Of a stretch of DNA of 58,429 bases, positions 15,898 to 25,175 are shown one piece after another. The stretch comes from Lichenicoccus sp964246745. GTDB lineage: Bacteria; Pseudomonadota; Alphaproteobacteria; Acetobacterales; Acetobacteraceae. The position numbers and the translations under genes were made by a program. Location of the stretch: positions 1 to 58,429 of the forward strand of contig CAXTRK010000019.1 in NCBI GenBank assembly GCA_964246745.1, read 5' to 3'. The notes beneath the pieces are model-generated. The model searched no databases and was not told where the DNA came from. It worked only from the letters and a program-made list of their open reading frames with translations. The stretch's first letter is position 1. Each line of letters starts with the position of its first letter.

Positions 15898-16377
15898 ATG
15901 TCTGGCTCGTCAGCCGTCTCCGCCTCGCAGGGATGGTTCAAACCACTGCAAAACCTGGCCGCGCAGGCCGGCGGCACAGGCTCCGGAACGGCGATCACGC
16001 AGGCTATCACCCAGGCTCTGTCCGGCGCCCCGACCACCGCCAGCAGCAGCGGCACGAGCGGCACCTCACCCATCTCCAGCCAGGTGCAGAGCACGTTGCT
16101 GAGCCTGCAATCGATTGGCGGCCAAGGCGGGCAGACTGGCGCCGGAACACAGGCGAATTCGGCAAGCGTTGGCGAGATGCGCCATCACCACGCGCATCAT
16201 GGACACGCATCATCGTCCGATGGCGCTCAATCCTCCGGCCTCCCGGCCGCGATCAGTTCGACCGCGGACGACATCGCAACCATGCCAAACGCCGTCCAGC
16301 AGTCGGTCACCAAGGCGATGCAATCCTACTTCGCCTCGTCGAGCGCACTACCGACGAACACACTTGGCGCGATATAG
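15898..16377 (+). CDS. Low-complexity Ser/Gly/Gln protein with a His-rich patch
   Basis: A 159-residue protein with AAGGA ahead of the ATG at 15898. It is rich in Ser, Gly, Thr, Ala and Gln, has a histidine patch (RHHHAHHGHASSSDG, about residues 93-107) and ends in a helix-prone segment (ATMPNAVQQSVTKAMQSYFA). No signal peptide or membrane segment is seen. I do not recognise it. The His patch could bind metal, but that is only a suggestion. It is separated by 37 nt from the DUF985 gene downstream. Confidence 0.6.
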   Translation: MSGSSAVSASQGWFKPLQNLAAQAGGTGSGTAITQAITQALSGAPTTASSSGTSGTSPISSQVQSTLLSLQSIGGQGGQTGAGTQANSASVGEMRHHHAHHGHASSSDGAQSSGLPAAISSTADDIATMPNAVQQSVTKAMQSYFASSSALPTNTLGAI

Positions 16378-16414
16378 CTAGGCAAGGCACTTCGAGTGAC
16401 CACGGAACCCGCTC

Positions 16415-16864
16415 ATGATCGACCTTCAGGATACGACGCTGACCGCCGACGCGGTGATCAAGAGTCTGGAACTGCGGCCGCATCCCGAGGGCGGCCACTT
16501 TCGCGAGACCTGGCGCGACTCGCCCGCGGACGGCAGCCGCGGCGCCGGCACTGCCATCTATTTCCTGCTGCGCGCCGAGGAAGTCAGCGATTGGCATCGG
16601 GTCAATGCGGCCGAATTATGGATCTGGCAGGCCGGCTCGCCGCTGGTTCTGACCACCTCGCCCGACGGACACGACGCGCGCGCACGGTATCTCGGTTCCG
16701 ATCTCGGTCTGGGGCACACGCCGCAACTGGCGGTGCCGAAAGGACATTGGCAGACCGCCGCCTGCATGGGGCGATGGACCCTCGTATGCTGCGTCGTGGC
16801 GCCCGCCTTCCGCTTCGAGGGCTTCGAGCTGGCGCCCCCGGATTGGCGCCCGACACGACGATGA
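16415..16864 (+). CDS. DUF985 family cupin
   Basis: A 149-residue single-domain cupin of the DUF985 (Cupin_5) family. Visible motifs are LELRPHPEGGHFRETW at the N-terminus, TAIYFLL, SDWHRVNAAELW with the cupin His/Glu pair, and VPKGHWQTA. Family members form beta-barrels of uncertain enzymatic role. Its stop overlaps the start of the next gene (ATGA), so both are probably co-translated. Confidence 0.85.
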   Translation: MIDLQDTTLTADAVIKSLELRPHPEGGHFRETWRDSPADGSRGAGTAIYFLLRAEEVSDWHRVNAAELWIWQAGSPLVLTTSPDGHDARARYLGSDLGLGHTPQLAVPKGHWQTAACMGRWTLVCCVVAPAFRFEGFELAPPDWRPTRR

Positions 16865-17295
16865 CCGCGATCACGTCCGTCACGCCCGGCAGCACCAACT
16901 GGATCGTCATGCTGGAACTGCGCAGACGGATCCTGCGGACGCCGCTTGGGCTCGACTACAGCGATGCGCAACTGGCCGAGGAGCGCCATCAGCTTCATCT
17001 CGCGGCCTGGCATGGCGAGGCGATCGTCGGCACCTTGCTGATCGTGCCGCCCGATGCCGAAGCCACCGCCAAACTCAGGCAGATGGCCATCGAGCCACGA
17101 TACGAGCGGCGCGGCCTTGGCAGCGCCCTGGTCCGCCACGCCGAGCATGCCCTGGCAGGCATGGCGACCGCGACAATCAAGCTGGCCGCGCGCCAGAACG
17201 CGGTCGGTTTTTACGAAAAGCTCGGCTATGCCGCATGCGGCGGGATCTTCATCGAAGTGACCCTGCCGCACCAGATGATGAGCAAACGCCTTTGA
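16861..17295 (+). CDS. GNAT-family N-acetyltransferase
   Basis: A 144-residue acetyltransferase. Core motifs are LRQMAIEPRYERRGLGSALV (acetyl-CoA pyrophosphate loop, motif A) and ARQNAVGFYEKLGYAACGG (motif B, C-terminal strand). The acceptor substrate cannot be told from sequence. It is coupled to the DUF985 gene and ends one base before the convergent GMC oxidoreductase gene. Confidence 0.85.
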   Translation: MTAITSVTPGSTNWIVMLELRRRILRTPLGLDYSDAQLAEERHQLHLAAWHGEAIVGTLLIVPPDAEATAKLRQMAIEPRYERRGLGSALVRHAEHALAGMATATIKLAARQNAVGFYEKLGYAACGGIFIEVTLPHQMMSKRL

Positions 17296-18981
17296 CTACA
17301 ACTCGCCTTGCTTGCCGAGCTGGGCGATCCGGTCCGCGGTGCGACAGGAGATCGCCTGGATCGTCTCGGACGGGTTGGCGCCCCCAACGGTAGGAAATAT
17401 CGAGCCGTCGCACACCCAAAGATTGCGGATATCCCAGCTCCGGCAATCCGCGTTCACCACGCTGCTGGCGGCATCGAAACCCATCCGCGCGGTGCCGTGC
17501 AGATGGCAGGTGTCGTCCTCCTGGCGGAAGATCTCCTTCGCCCCGGCGGCGGACAGATGCTGCTCCATCTGCTCGAGCCCGTGCTTGATCATCCGCTTGT
17601 CGTTGTCGCCCCAGGAGTAGGTGATGCGAGGAATACGCAGGCCGTACTGGTCGGTCTCGTCGGCCAGCGTCACCCGGTTATGCTCATAAGGCATCATCTC
17701 GCCGACCATCTTGAGTCCGGCCTGGTGGTTGTATTTCATCATCTCCGTCCTCAGCGCCTCCCCCCAGAGCTTGCGCGCCCCGGTCTGCACGGCGACCCAT
17801 TCCTGCGGCAGCGGACCCTGGCTGTACCACATATAGCCGCCATCGAAATCCTTGCTCGGATGCTCGTCGACGTAGTTCCAGTGCTCATTGATGGCGAGCG
17901 ACGGCGGCCCCTTGTACGAGCGTATTTCCTCGTCCATCACGCCCCACACCGCCTGATCGGACTGGGTCATCAGGTTCTTGCCGACCAGGCCGGAACTGTT
18001 GGCGAGTCCGTCGGGATAGCGGTCGGTCGCCGAGTTCAGCAGCAGCCGCGGCGTCTCGATCGCGTAGCCGGCAACCACCACGTTGCTGGCCTTCTGGAAG
18101 CGCCATTTCCCGTCGCGATGATAGTGAATGCCGGTGGCGCGACCGTCATCGCCCATCTCGATGCGTCCAACCATGGCGAGGTCGCGTATCTCGGCGCCCG
18201 CCGCGATCGCGCGGGGGATCCACGTCGTCAGCACGCTCTGCTTGGCATTGGTGGAACAGCCAACCCGGCAGAAGCCGCGATAGGTGCACGGCGGCGACAA
18301 TCCGCGCGGCGCGGACACGGTCGCCACCGGACACGGCGCCCAGGCGGTGCCCATCGCCTCCGCGCCGCGCGCCAGCACCAGCCCGGCCGCGTTGAGCTCG
18401 TGGGCACGATACGGATAACGCGGACGCTTCGGACCCCACGGGTATTTCAGCGGCCCCGAGATCGCCAGCGTCCGCTCGACCTCATCGTAATAGCGCCACA
18501 TCTCCCGCCAATCGAGCGGCCAATCCGCCCCGTAGCCGAGAACGCTGCGCGACTTGAACCATTCCGGGCGAAAGCGCAGCGAGACCATCTGGAAGTGCAC
18601 GGTGCAGCCGCCGACCGACTTGCCGCTGTTGTTGACCCCCATCCGCATCGGGTTGTCGCCGTCAACCAGGCGCTCGTCGCGCCAGAACAGCTTGGTCTGC
18701 TCGGTCTCATCGGAGGCGAAATCCTCCAGCGGACGCCAGAACGGACCGGCATCGAGCGCGATCACCGAGAACCCGTGCTCGGCCAGCTTGCACGCGAGCG
18801 TGCCACCGCCGGCTCCGGTGCCGACGATGACGAAATCCACCGCCTCGGACTCCGCATGCTGGCGCATCGATAGCCAGGCGCCCGGGCGAAACACGTCCGG
18901 AGCGCGCCCGTCGGCCGCCCGGGGTTTGTCGAAAGGATCGTCCGCCGCGGTGACGAAGCCGTTGCTGCTAACGGACGGCAT
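17296..18981 (-). CDS. GMC-type FAD oxidoreductase (gluconate 2-dehydrogenase-like)
   Basis: A 561-residue flavoenzyme that oxidises an alcohol or sugar hydroxyl. Seen are the FAD-binding VDFVIVGTGAGGGTLACKLA (about residues 48-67), the GMC signature SVGGCTVHF, a cysteine-containing CTYRGFCRVGCSTNAKQS, and the C-terminal CHLHGTARMG and DGSIFPTVGGANPSETI. No signal peptide is visible. The start overlaps the end of the upstream subunit 3 gene by 14 nt. The pair resembles membrane gluconate/2-ketogluconate dehydrogenases, but the cytochrome c subunit and the Tat signal are absent. The substrate is unknown. Confidence 0.88.
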   Translation of the reverse strand: MPSVSSNGFVTAADDPFDKPRAADGRAPDVFRPGAWLSMRQHAESEAVDFVIVGTGAGGGTLACKLAEHGFSVIALDAGPFWRPLEDFASDETEQTKLFWRDERLVDGDNPMRMGVNNSGKSVGGCTVHFQMVSLRFRPEWFKSRSVLGYGADWPLDWREMWRYYDEVERTLAISGPLKYPWGPKRPRYPYRAHELNAAGLVLARGAEAMGTAWAPCPVATVSAPRGLSPPCTYRGFCRVGCSTNAKQSVLTTWIPRAIAAGAEIRDLAMVGRIEMGDDGRATGIHYHRDGKWRFQKASNVVVAGYAIETPRLLLNSATDRYPDGLANSSGLVGKNLMTQSDQAVWGVMDEEIRSYKGPPSLAINEHWNYVDEHPSKDFDGGYMWYSQGPLPQEWVAVQTGARKLWGEALRTEMMKYNHQAGLKMVGEMMPYEHNRVTLADETDQYGLRIPRITYSWGDNDKRMIKHGLEQMEQHLSAAGAKEIFRQEDDTCHLHGTARMGFDAASSVVNADCRSWDIRNLWVCDGSIFPTVGGANPSETIQAISCRTADRIAQLGKQGEL

Positions 18982-19615
18982 TGCGGTTCCTCCGCTCGGC
19001 GTCCGCTTCCCGTCCAGGTTTTGCTTCCGCCGCCTCCCACGGATCGCGCTGGTCCGCGCCGAGGCGCACATACCCGCGCGGGCTGGCGGGGCCGCCAAAG
19101 CCGATCTCGTTCCAGGCGGTGGGATGCGAATAGTAGGCGTTGGCGATATCCGGAACGACCCGCTGAGAGAAGAACATCTCGCTCGGCATGCCGCCCCAGC
19201 CCGGAGCGGAAAGCTCTCCGTCCTGCATCTTCCGCAACAGCGCATCCTGGGTCGCGGCGTCGAGTTCGTGGAAGCGTCCGCCATGCGCCGCCTCGGCATC
19301 CCCGTCGAGTGCCGCGAGGCCGCGCCTCCAGGCTTCGTCCTGACGCGGCATCCTGGCGTGACGATAGCCGTCGGCATGCTCCTCGCGCATCTTGCGGTCC
19401 ACCAAGGCGGCAAGCGGGATGCGCGGCCGGCCCGCCGGCTGCGGCATGACGCGGTCGCAAACCGCACGCATCGTCTGCCATTCTCTCGTGGTGAAGAAAT
19501 GCGGCTCGTCCGGCGTCGCCACGCGTCGGTCGACCACGAGCCGTGTCTGCTCGTTCCAGGACGGCGAGTGCCGCTTGGCAAGCACGTCATAGCCGGGATA
19601 CCGGTCTTCAGTCAT
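18968..19615 (-). CDS. Gluconate 2-dehydrogenase subunit 3 family protein
   Basis: A 215-residue protein with the family features FFTTREWQTMRAVCDRVMPQ, LDAATQDALLRKMQDG, FFSQRVVPDIANAYYSHP and GFGGPASPRGYVRLG. In known complexes this small subunit accompanies the FAD subunit and carries the Tat signal that exports both. Here no signal peptide is visible, which suggests a cytoplasmic complex. It is immediately upstream of the GMC gene and 27 nt after the SDR gene. Confidence 0.85.
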   Translation of the reverse strand: MTEDRYPGYDVLAKRHSPSWNEQTRLVVDRRVATPDEPHFFTTREWQTMRAVCDRVMPQPAGRPRIPLAALVDRKMREEHADGYRHARMPRQDEAWRRGLAALDGDAEAAHGGRFHELDAATQDALLRKMQDGELSAPGWGGMPSEMFFSQRVVPDIANAYYSHPTAWNEIGFGGPASPRGYVRLGADQRDPWEAAEAKPGREADAERRNRNAVR

Positions 19616-19642
19616 CCGCGTCCTCCAGCCAATCCCGTAGCG

Positions 19643-20521
19643 TCAGGTGTAGTGCGCGCTGTCGCCGGCAGTGACATCGTAGGTCGCGCCACTGACCATT
19701 TTCGCCTCGTCCGACGCGAGGAAGACGACGACCGGCGCCACATCCTCGGGCTCTATCCATGGCACCCCAAGCGGCGTTGCCTTTGCCTTGATCGCTTCAA
19801 CCGTCTGCTCGTCTTTGTCCTCCGAGCCGGTCGGCTGCTTTCCGCCCACCTCGATGGCCTGTGCATAGCGCGACTCATGGCGGGTGAGCGCGGTGTCGAT
19901 CAGTCCGGGAATGACCGCGTTGACGGTGATCTTGTGCGCGCCCAGTTCAAGCGCCGCCGATTTCATCAATCCGATGATGCCCCATTTCGACGCCGAATAC
20001 GCCGAGCCCTCCTTGGTGCCGTGCCGCCCTTGCGTCGATGAGGTGACGATGATGCGGCCCGCGCCGCGCTCGACCATGTGCGGCGCGAACGCGCGGATCG
20101 CATTGGCGGTGCCGGTGAGATTGATGTCGATGTGATCGTTCCAGTCGGAGTCCTGCATCTTCAGCAGGCTCTTGAAAGCCTGGATGCTGGCGTTCGCGAA
20201 CAGGATATCGATGCCGCCGAACGCTCCCTTGATCTCGTCCGCCGCGCGACGCAGCGCCGGGCAATCGCGCTGATCGAGTCTGATCGCATGCCAACGCGCG
20301 CCGGCGCCTTGCACCAGACGACCGGTCTCCTCGAGATCTGCGGCCGTGGGCTGCTCGAAATCGGTAATCCCGCTGGCGCGTTCGGCAAGATCGATGCCGA
20401 CCACATGCGCGCCTTCGCGGGCAAAAGCCACCGCGGTCGCTCGTCCGATGCCGCGCGCGGCGCCGGTGATGACTCCAACCTTGCCCGCGAGGCGTCCAGC
20501 CCGTTGCTGGTTTCCACTCAT
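19643..20521 (-). CDS. Short-chain dehydrogenase/reductase
   Basis: A 292-residue Rossmann-fold oxidoreductase. The cofactor site GVITGAARGIGRATA, the NAS motif (FANASIQ), catalytic Ser and YSASKWG (Tyr-x-x-x-Lys), and the C-terminal PEDVAPVVVFLASDEAKMVSG are present. An insert of about 20 charged residues (GKQPTGSEDKDEQTVEA) before the C-terminal part is shared by some mycofactocin-type SDRs, though other mycofactocin marks are not evident. Its start overlaps the stop of oxdC (ATGA), so it is part of the oxdC-GMC operon. Confidence 0.88.
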   Translation of the reverse strand: MSGNQQRAGRLAGKVGVITGAARGIGRATAVAFAREGAHVVGIDLAERASGITDFEQPTAADLEETGRLVQGAGARWHAIRLDQRDCPALRRAADEIKGAFGGIDILFANASIQAFKSLLKMQDSDWNDHIDINLTGTANAIRAFAPHMVERGAGRIIVTSSTQGRHGTKEGSAYSASKWGIIGLMKSAALELGAHKITVNAVIPGLIDTALTRHESRYAQAIEVGGKQPTGSEDKDEQTVEAIKAKATPLGVPWIEPEDVAPVVVFLASDEAKMVSGATYDVTAGDSAHYT

Positions 20522-21684
20522 GACGGTCTCTCCTGTTTCGGCATCACCGGAATCTTGTCCTGCGGCAGTCCGTCCAGCAGACCGCGATCGATATTCAGAT
20601 GCGCCTGCACCAGCTCATGCGGCGTCAGCGCCATCCATTGCTTGAGCGAGATGTCCGCAAAGCGTTCGCTCGCGAACATCTCGAGAAACCGTACGTTCGT
20701 ATCGCCGGTATTCTCGATGTAATGCGCCATGGCATGCGGCACGTAGCCGACATCACCGGCGCGATAATCAAAGGTGCGCGCTTTGCCTCCCGACGCGAAC
20801 ACCGTCATGCGCGCCTGGCCCTCTATATAATACTGCCACTCATCGGCATTCGGGTGCCAATGCAGCTCACGCATGCCACCCGGCTCTATGTCGACCAGAG
20901 CCGCGGCGATCGGCTTGGAGATCGGAAAGTTGCCGCTGTCGACGATACGGACCGTGCCGCCCGGCATGCGTAACGGTTCTTGTTCCAGCAGGCGATAACT
21001 GAAGTTTATCGGCGAGCGCGGCCCGATCCGGTTGCCGTCGATTGATCCCGGCTGCTCCGCCTGGAAGATGTAAAGCTCCTCCTTGGGGATCCGGTCGAAT
21101 GCGCTCTCCGTCCAGGCGAAGTTCTTGGCCAACACGTCCCGCGGCGTGTGCGCGAGCCAGTCAGTGATCAGGAACGTGCTGTCTTCGGAAAAGCCGCCAT
21201 AATCAAAAACCAGCAGGAACTCGCAGCCGTCAGACCCAAGCCCTTGTATCGAATGCGGAATACCCGAAGGAAAAAACCAGAGATCGCCGACGCCCACGTC
21301 GTCTGCGAACTGGCGGCCCTGCTCATCGATCGCGGTGATGCGTGCCGCGCCGTAGAGCATGTAGGCCCATTCCCCGGGCTGATGCCAATGCAGCTCACGA
21401 ACTGCTCCAGCTTTCAGACGCATGTTGACCGCCGCTAACGACTTGGCGATCGGCAGTTCACGCTCCGTCACCTCCCGCGCCCAGCCGCCCGGCTCCAGCC
21501 TGATATGCGCGTCAGAAAACGAGAATTTGAGATTGGGGATCGTGCCGTGGTCGGTCGATGGCGGCGAGACCAGGTCAGGATTTTCCCGGGCTCGGTCGAT
21601 ATCGCGCGGACCTTCCGCATTCGCGCCCTTGCCGCCGCGAACCGGCTGCGGCGTATCAGAGACACGCTCCCGATGATCTGGCAT
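20518..21684 (-). CDS. oxdC: Oxalate decarboxylase, bicupin
   Basis: Mn-dependent enzyme splitting oxalate to formate and CO2. The 388-residue protein has two cupin domains: HWHQPGEWAYML with a later GIPHSIQGL (His99, His101, Glu105, His144) and HWHPNADEWQYYIEG with HAMAHYIEN. Both full metal sites are present. The active-site lid reads SEDST (166-170); its Glu is the residue that favours decarboxylase over oxidase activity, compared with SENST in the Bacillus enzyme. No signal peptide. First gene of a four-gene operon with an SDR, a subunit 3 protein and a GMC oxidoreductase. Formate made here could join the formate from PurU, but that is speculative. Confidence 0.92.
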   Translation of the reverse strand: MPDHRERVSDTPQPVRGGKGANAEGPRDIDRARENPDLVSPPSTDHGTIPNLKFSFSDAHIRLEPGGWAREVTERELPIAKSLAAVNMRLKAGAVRELHWHQPGEWAYMLYGAARITAIDEQGRQFADDVGVGDLWFFPSGIPHSIQGLGSDGCEFLLVFDYGGFSEDSTFLITDWLAHTPRDVLAKNFAWTESAFDRIPKEELYIFQAEQPGSIDGNRIGPRSPINFSYRLLEQEPLRMPGGTVRIVDSGNFPISKPIAAALVDIEPGGMRELHWHPNADEWQYYIEGQARMTVFASGGKARTFDYRAGDVGYVPHAMAHYIENTGDTNVRFLEMFASERFADISLKQWMALTPHELVQAHLNIDRGLLDGLPQDKIPVMPKQERPS

Positions 21685-21832
21685 TCTCCACCTCGTGTTC
21701 CCGGTTGCTGAGCGCAACACCGAGGCGGCGAGAGGGTTTCGGGTCCGCGAGCCCGCGGCAATCAAGGAATGGTAAGACTTCCTTGAGCATTGGCGGCGTT
21801 GCGTTCCCGTTGAGCGCAAGGCGCGAGCGGCG

Positions 21833-24259
21833 TCAGCCTAGGATGACGGCGTTGTAGACCATATGCAGCAGAACCGCCGGCGCAAGGCGTCCGGTTTTCT
21901 TGAAGATGACGGCATTGGTCATGCCGACGATGCCGACCGGCAGCCAGGACAGGAAGGGATGGTAGATGGCGAAGAACGCGGCACTCCCCGCCACCGCCCG
22001 CCAGCCGTGCCACTCCCGGTCCAGCGCCCGGTACAACAGTCCACGGAACAGAAACTCTTCCGCCACCGGAGCGATCAGGACGCCCATCACGAGATATGAC
22101 GCGTGCAGATACGGCACCGATGTCATCTGCGTATGGGCGTGGTCCAGCATCGGCCCGATGCTGCTCAAGCGATGAAGCAGTGCGCCATAACCACGGCCCA
22201 GCAGGCCCAGGACCAGCCCAAGCGGACCGCCGATCAGCAAGGATGCCAGCAGCGATCGGTGGCCGGGCTGCTCCACCGGCCGCCAGTGCCAGATTTCGGC
22301 CAACCGGACCCCGCGCCGAGCCAGGAAGCGGGCAACGCCGATCGAGACGCAAACCGCGGACAACCCGTAGGCGAAGCCCTGCACGATGGCGGCGCTGTCG
22401 CCGGCGGCAAACGCATGGGCGATCCCGATCATCAGCGCGCCGCCTTCCACAAGTGCCGCGATGGCGATCATGGCGTGCATCAGCGTTGGCGGCGGCGGCA
22501 GGCGCTCCGACCATGGATCGTAGAGATAGGGCAGACGGGCGCGGAAATTCTCCCACATCGCAGCCGCGGTCATCGTCGAATAGACGATGCCCGCGACTGC
22601 TACCGGCCATTGCTGGGTGAATACGCCAACCGCGAAGGGAAAGGTGCCGAGTTGCACCGCCCAACGACGGTTGGCGGGGACTTTCTCCGTCTCTCCGGAG
22701 GGTCCGGTCACCGTGGCCAGCGTCACCGCCTTGGCCGCCATGCTGCGCGCGAACACCACCCACCCGCACCCGACCAGGGCGACGCTCCAGATGTCGCCCG
22801 GAAACCGCCAGGCCGCGGCGCATAGGATCAGGGCGACGATCCCTGAGGAAAGCAGCGTCCAGAGTCGGGCCTTGGCCTTCAGCAGGCTTTCCAGGCCGCG
22901 CGGCCAGGTCAAGGCGATCCACAGCGCGGAGCCTTCGGAGACGAGCGATTTCGGGCCCAGCACCGCGAGGAAATACGTGCCGAACAGGATGGCGGCGCCG
23001 CAGAAAACGTTCCATGCATCCTGCGCCTGGGCGAGCAGGCCACGCAGGTTGAAAAGCTGAAGGCCGCCCATGGTCAGCGGCACCAGCAGAGCCTGGACGA
23101 TGGCGCTTCGATCGCGCGCGAACCACAGCAACTCCTTGCGGTAGAGCGGATCGCCCCGGAATCGCGGGCCGCCCGCGCGCCGCCGAGGTGATGCTGGAGC
23201 GAGCTTGTCCACGGGTCCGCTCAGGCCGCGCCTGGCACTCCAGACGCTGAAGGCGACAGACATCGCAATGACGGCGCCGGAAAGCAGCCAGCAGGCGAGC
23301 ATCCCCGACGCGAACGAGAACCCGCCATGCGTCTGTCCGAGAACCAGACCGAGCCATGGCCATGGCAGGCTGGCAAGCGGCCGCAACAACCCGGACGCGA
23401 CAGTGACAAGCCGCTCGACGGCGAACAAGGCTGCGAACAGCAAGGCCATCGAGGCATAGCCGACCCACCCGGCCAGGCCGAGCATCGCCCCTCGCGAACG
23501 CGGCGCCAGCCGCAGCAGGGCGCCGATTTCGAGTGCCTTGCCAACACAGGCCGCCGCGATGGTCATGGGAATGCCGATGGCGAACACGGCCGTCACGCCA
23601 GGGACAGGCCCATAGACGAAGCCGTACAGCAATCCAGGGGTGAGCGGCGCCGTCCAGAACAGCGGGTTGGCGGCGAGCGGCGCCAGCATCTCGGCGCAGA
23701 ACATGGCGCCGGTTCGGATCGGATGGCTCAGCAACCATTCCCACATCACATGCCGACGCCGCAGCACATCGAGTTCCGGGCCTTCGCCCTGGGTTGCCAG
23801 CATCAAGCCCCACCAGAGCAGGACGAGCGAACCGAACAGAGCCGGAAGGCTTCGGGCTGGACCCAACTGCTCCAGACCCGAAGCCGCCTGGTCCTCGCTC
23901 TCAAAATCTCCGCCCCACGGATCGAGCCCGGCCGCCCGGCTGCCGCCATCCGTCGTGGCGTGGCGCTCGGCCTCGGCCCAGGAGAGCGCACGCACGACCT
24001 GGCCACGATCCTGGGCGGCGACACGTTGCGCCGCCTTCACGGCGTCCTGGATGAGAAAAGCGGCCGAGACATTGATCCCGGCCATGATCATCACCGAGAC
24101 CAGCACGCCCAATCCGCCCCAGTTCCGGGTGCCGCCGCCAGATTGCTGGCGGAAGATCTGGCGTGCGCGTTGCTGCCGGCCGACGGCGCGTCGGCGCGAC
24201 GCCGCCAACAGGAGAAACACCGTCCGCAAGAAGCCGGGCGGCCCCGCTGCCGTCTTCAT
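21833..24259 (-). CDS. ABC exporter permease fused to a CPBP intramembrane protease
   Basis: An 808-residue membrane protein. Residues about 45-600 form two sets of transmembrane helices like an ABC-2 type permease, with the segment GDPLYRKELLWFARDRSAIVQ typical of such permeases. Residues about 650-808 are a CPBP (Abi) glutamic protease: APVAEEFLFRGLLYRAL, AAFFAIYHPFLSWLPVG and LLHMVYNAVILG carry the Glu-Glu-x-x-x-Arg and His residues. Fusions of this kind are known for NatB-like exporters. The cognate ATPase gene lies 10 nt upstream in the same operon. The exported substrate is unknown; CPBP proteases can act in peptide maturation or self-immunity. Confidence 0.85.
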   Translation of the reverse strand: MKTAAGPPGFLRTVFLLLAASRRRAVGRQQRARQIFRQQSGGGTRNWGGLGVLVSVMIMAGINVSAAFLIQDAVKAAQRVAAQDRGQVVRALSWAEAERHATTDGGSRAAGLDPWGGDFESEDQAASGLEQLGPARSLPALFGSLVLLWWGLMLATQGEGPELDVLRRRHVMWEWLLSHPIRTGAMFCAEMLAPLAANPLFWTAPLTPGLLYGFVYGPVPGVTAVFAIGIPMTIAAACVGKALEIGALLRLAPRSRGAMLGLAGWVGYASMALLFAALFAVERLVTVASGLLRPLASLPWPWLGLVLGQTHGGFSFASGMLACWLLSGAVIAMSVAFSVWSARRGLSGPVDKLAPASPRRRAGGPRFRGDPLYRKELLWFARDRSAIVQALLVPLTMGGLQLFNLRGLLAQAQDAWNVFCGAAILFGTYFLAVLGPKSLVSEGSALWIALTWPRGLESLLKAKARLWTLLSSGIVALILCAAAWRFPGDIWSVALVGCGWVVFARSMAAKAVTLATVTGPSGETEKVPANRRWAVQLGTFPFAVGVFTQQWPVAVAGIVYSTMTAAAMWENFRARLPYLYDPWSERLPPPPTLMHAMIAIAALVEGGALMIGIAHAFAAGDSAAIVQGFAYGLSAVCVSIGVARFLARRGVRLAEIWHWRPVEQPGHRSLLASLLIGGPLGLVLGLLGRGYGALLHRLSSIGPMLDHAHTQMTSVPYLHASYLVMGVLIAPVAEEFLFRGLLYRALDREWHGWRAVAGSAAFFAIYHPFLSWLPVGIVGMTNAVIFKKTGRLAPAVLLHMVYNAVILG

Positions 24260-24269
24260 GCCGCCATCT

Positions 24270-25037
24270 TCAGGGCACCACCGGCCGCGTCGTCAAATGC
24301 AGGAAGATGTCTTCCAGGCTTTGCCGACCATAGGCTGATCGCAGCGCATCGAGCCCGCCCTTGGCGACCAGCGACCCTTCGTTGATGACAACGACGTGGG
24401 AACACAGCTTCGCCACATGATCCATCAGATGCGTCGAGAACAGGACCGTGGTGCCGCCACTGGCCTGCTCAAGGATCAGATCATAGAAGAGGTGAGTTGC
24501 CTCGACATCCAGCCCGTTGGTGGGCTCGTCGAGCACGAGCAGCTTCGGGCGATGGAGCAAGGCCAGCAGCAGACCAAGCTTTTTCTTTGTGCCTCGCGAG
24601 GTGTCTTCGGCGTAGCGGCCGAGATCGCTGTCCATGCGAAGACGGCTGATCAATGGCTGCAGGCGTTCCACGGCCCCGTTTACGTCCAGGCCATGCATGG
24701 CGGCACTCAGTTCCAGCAGCTCCCGGCCCGATAGATAGGAATAGAACACCGGCTCGTCCGGCAGGAACCCGATCCGACGCATCACTGTCGCCCGCTCGGA
24801 GAACGCGTCGAGCCCGTCCACCACCAAGCTGCCTTGTGTCGCTCTGAGGATTCCCATCAGGAGCCGGAACAACGTTGTCTTCCCGGCTCCATTGGGTCCC
24901 AGAAATCCGCAAATCTGCCCCGCGGGCACTGAGAACGACACGTTTCGCAGCGCAAGCTTGGGTCCGAAGGATTTGGAGACGTCACGAACTTCAATGAGAT
25001 CCGCGGCGCTCTGGAACTGAGCCTCGCTTGATGGCAA
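24270..25037 (-). CDS. ABC transporter ATP-binding protein
   Basis: A 255-residue ATPase: Walker A GPNGAGKTT, Q-loop LPDEPVFYSYLSGRELLEL, a degenerate signature SRGTKKKLGLLLALL, Walker B LLVLDEPTNGLD and H-loop STHLMDHV. A TTG at 25037 with AAGGAG 7 nt upstream is the best start; an ATG at 25082 would add 15 residues. It pairs with the downstream permease-protease fusion. The gene is divergent from the aldo/keto reductase. Confidence 0.88.
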   Translation of the reverse strand: MPSSEAQFQSAADLIEVRDVSKSFGPKLALRNVSFSVPAGQICGFLGPNGAGKTTLFRLLMGILRATQGSLVVDGLDAFSERATVMRRIGFLPDEPVFYSYLSGRELLELSAAMHGLDVNGAVERLQPLISRLRMDSDLGRYAEDTSRGTKKKLGLLLALLHRPKLLVLDEPTNGLDVEATHLFYDLILEQASGGTTVLFSTHLMDHVAKLCSHVVVINEGSLVAKGGLDALRSAYGRQSLEDIFLHLTTRPVVP

Positions 25038-25175
25038 TTGGCGGCTCCTTGACCTGGCGGCATGGCAACTTGGGTTCAACATACCCTGCGGCGACCTATC
25101 GCGCGACCGTGACGCGCAGGGACAGCGGTTGCGGGTAGTGTCCAGTCGCGCGCGTCCCCGCGCCAGGAGCAGACG

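Noticed and set aside
21762..23813. Second minus-strand frame of 683 codons overlapping the permease-protease fusion
   Set aside because: Arg/Gly/Ala-rich translation with no domain; the overlapping frame has clear membrane helices and the CPBP motif.
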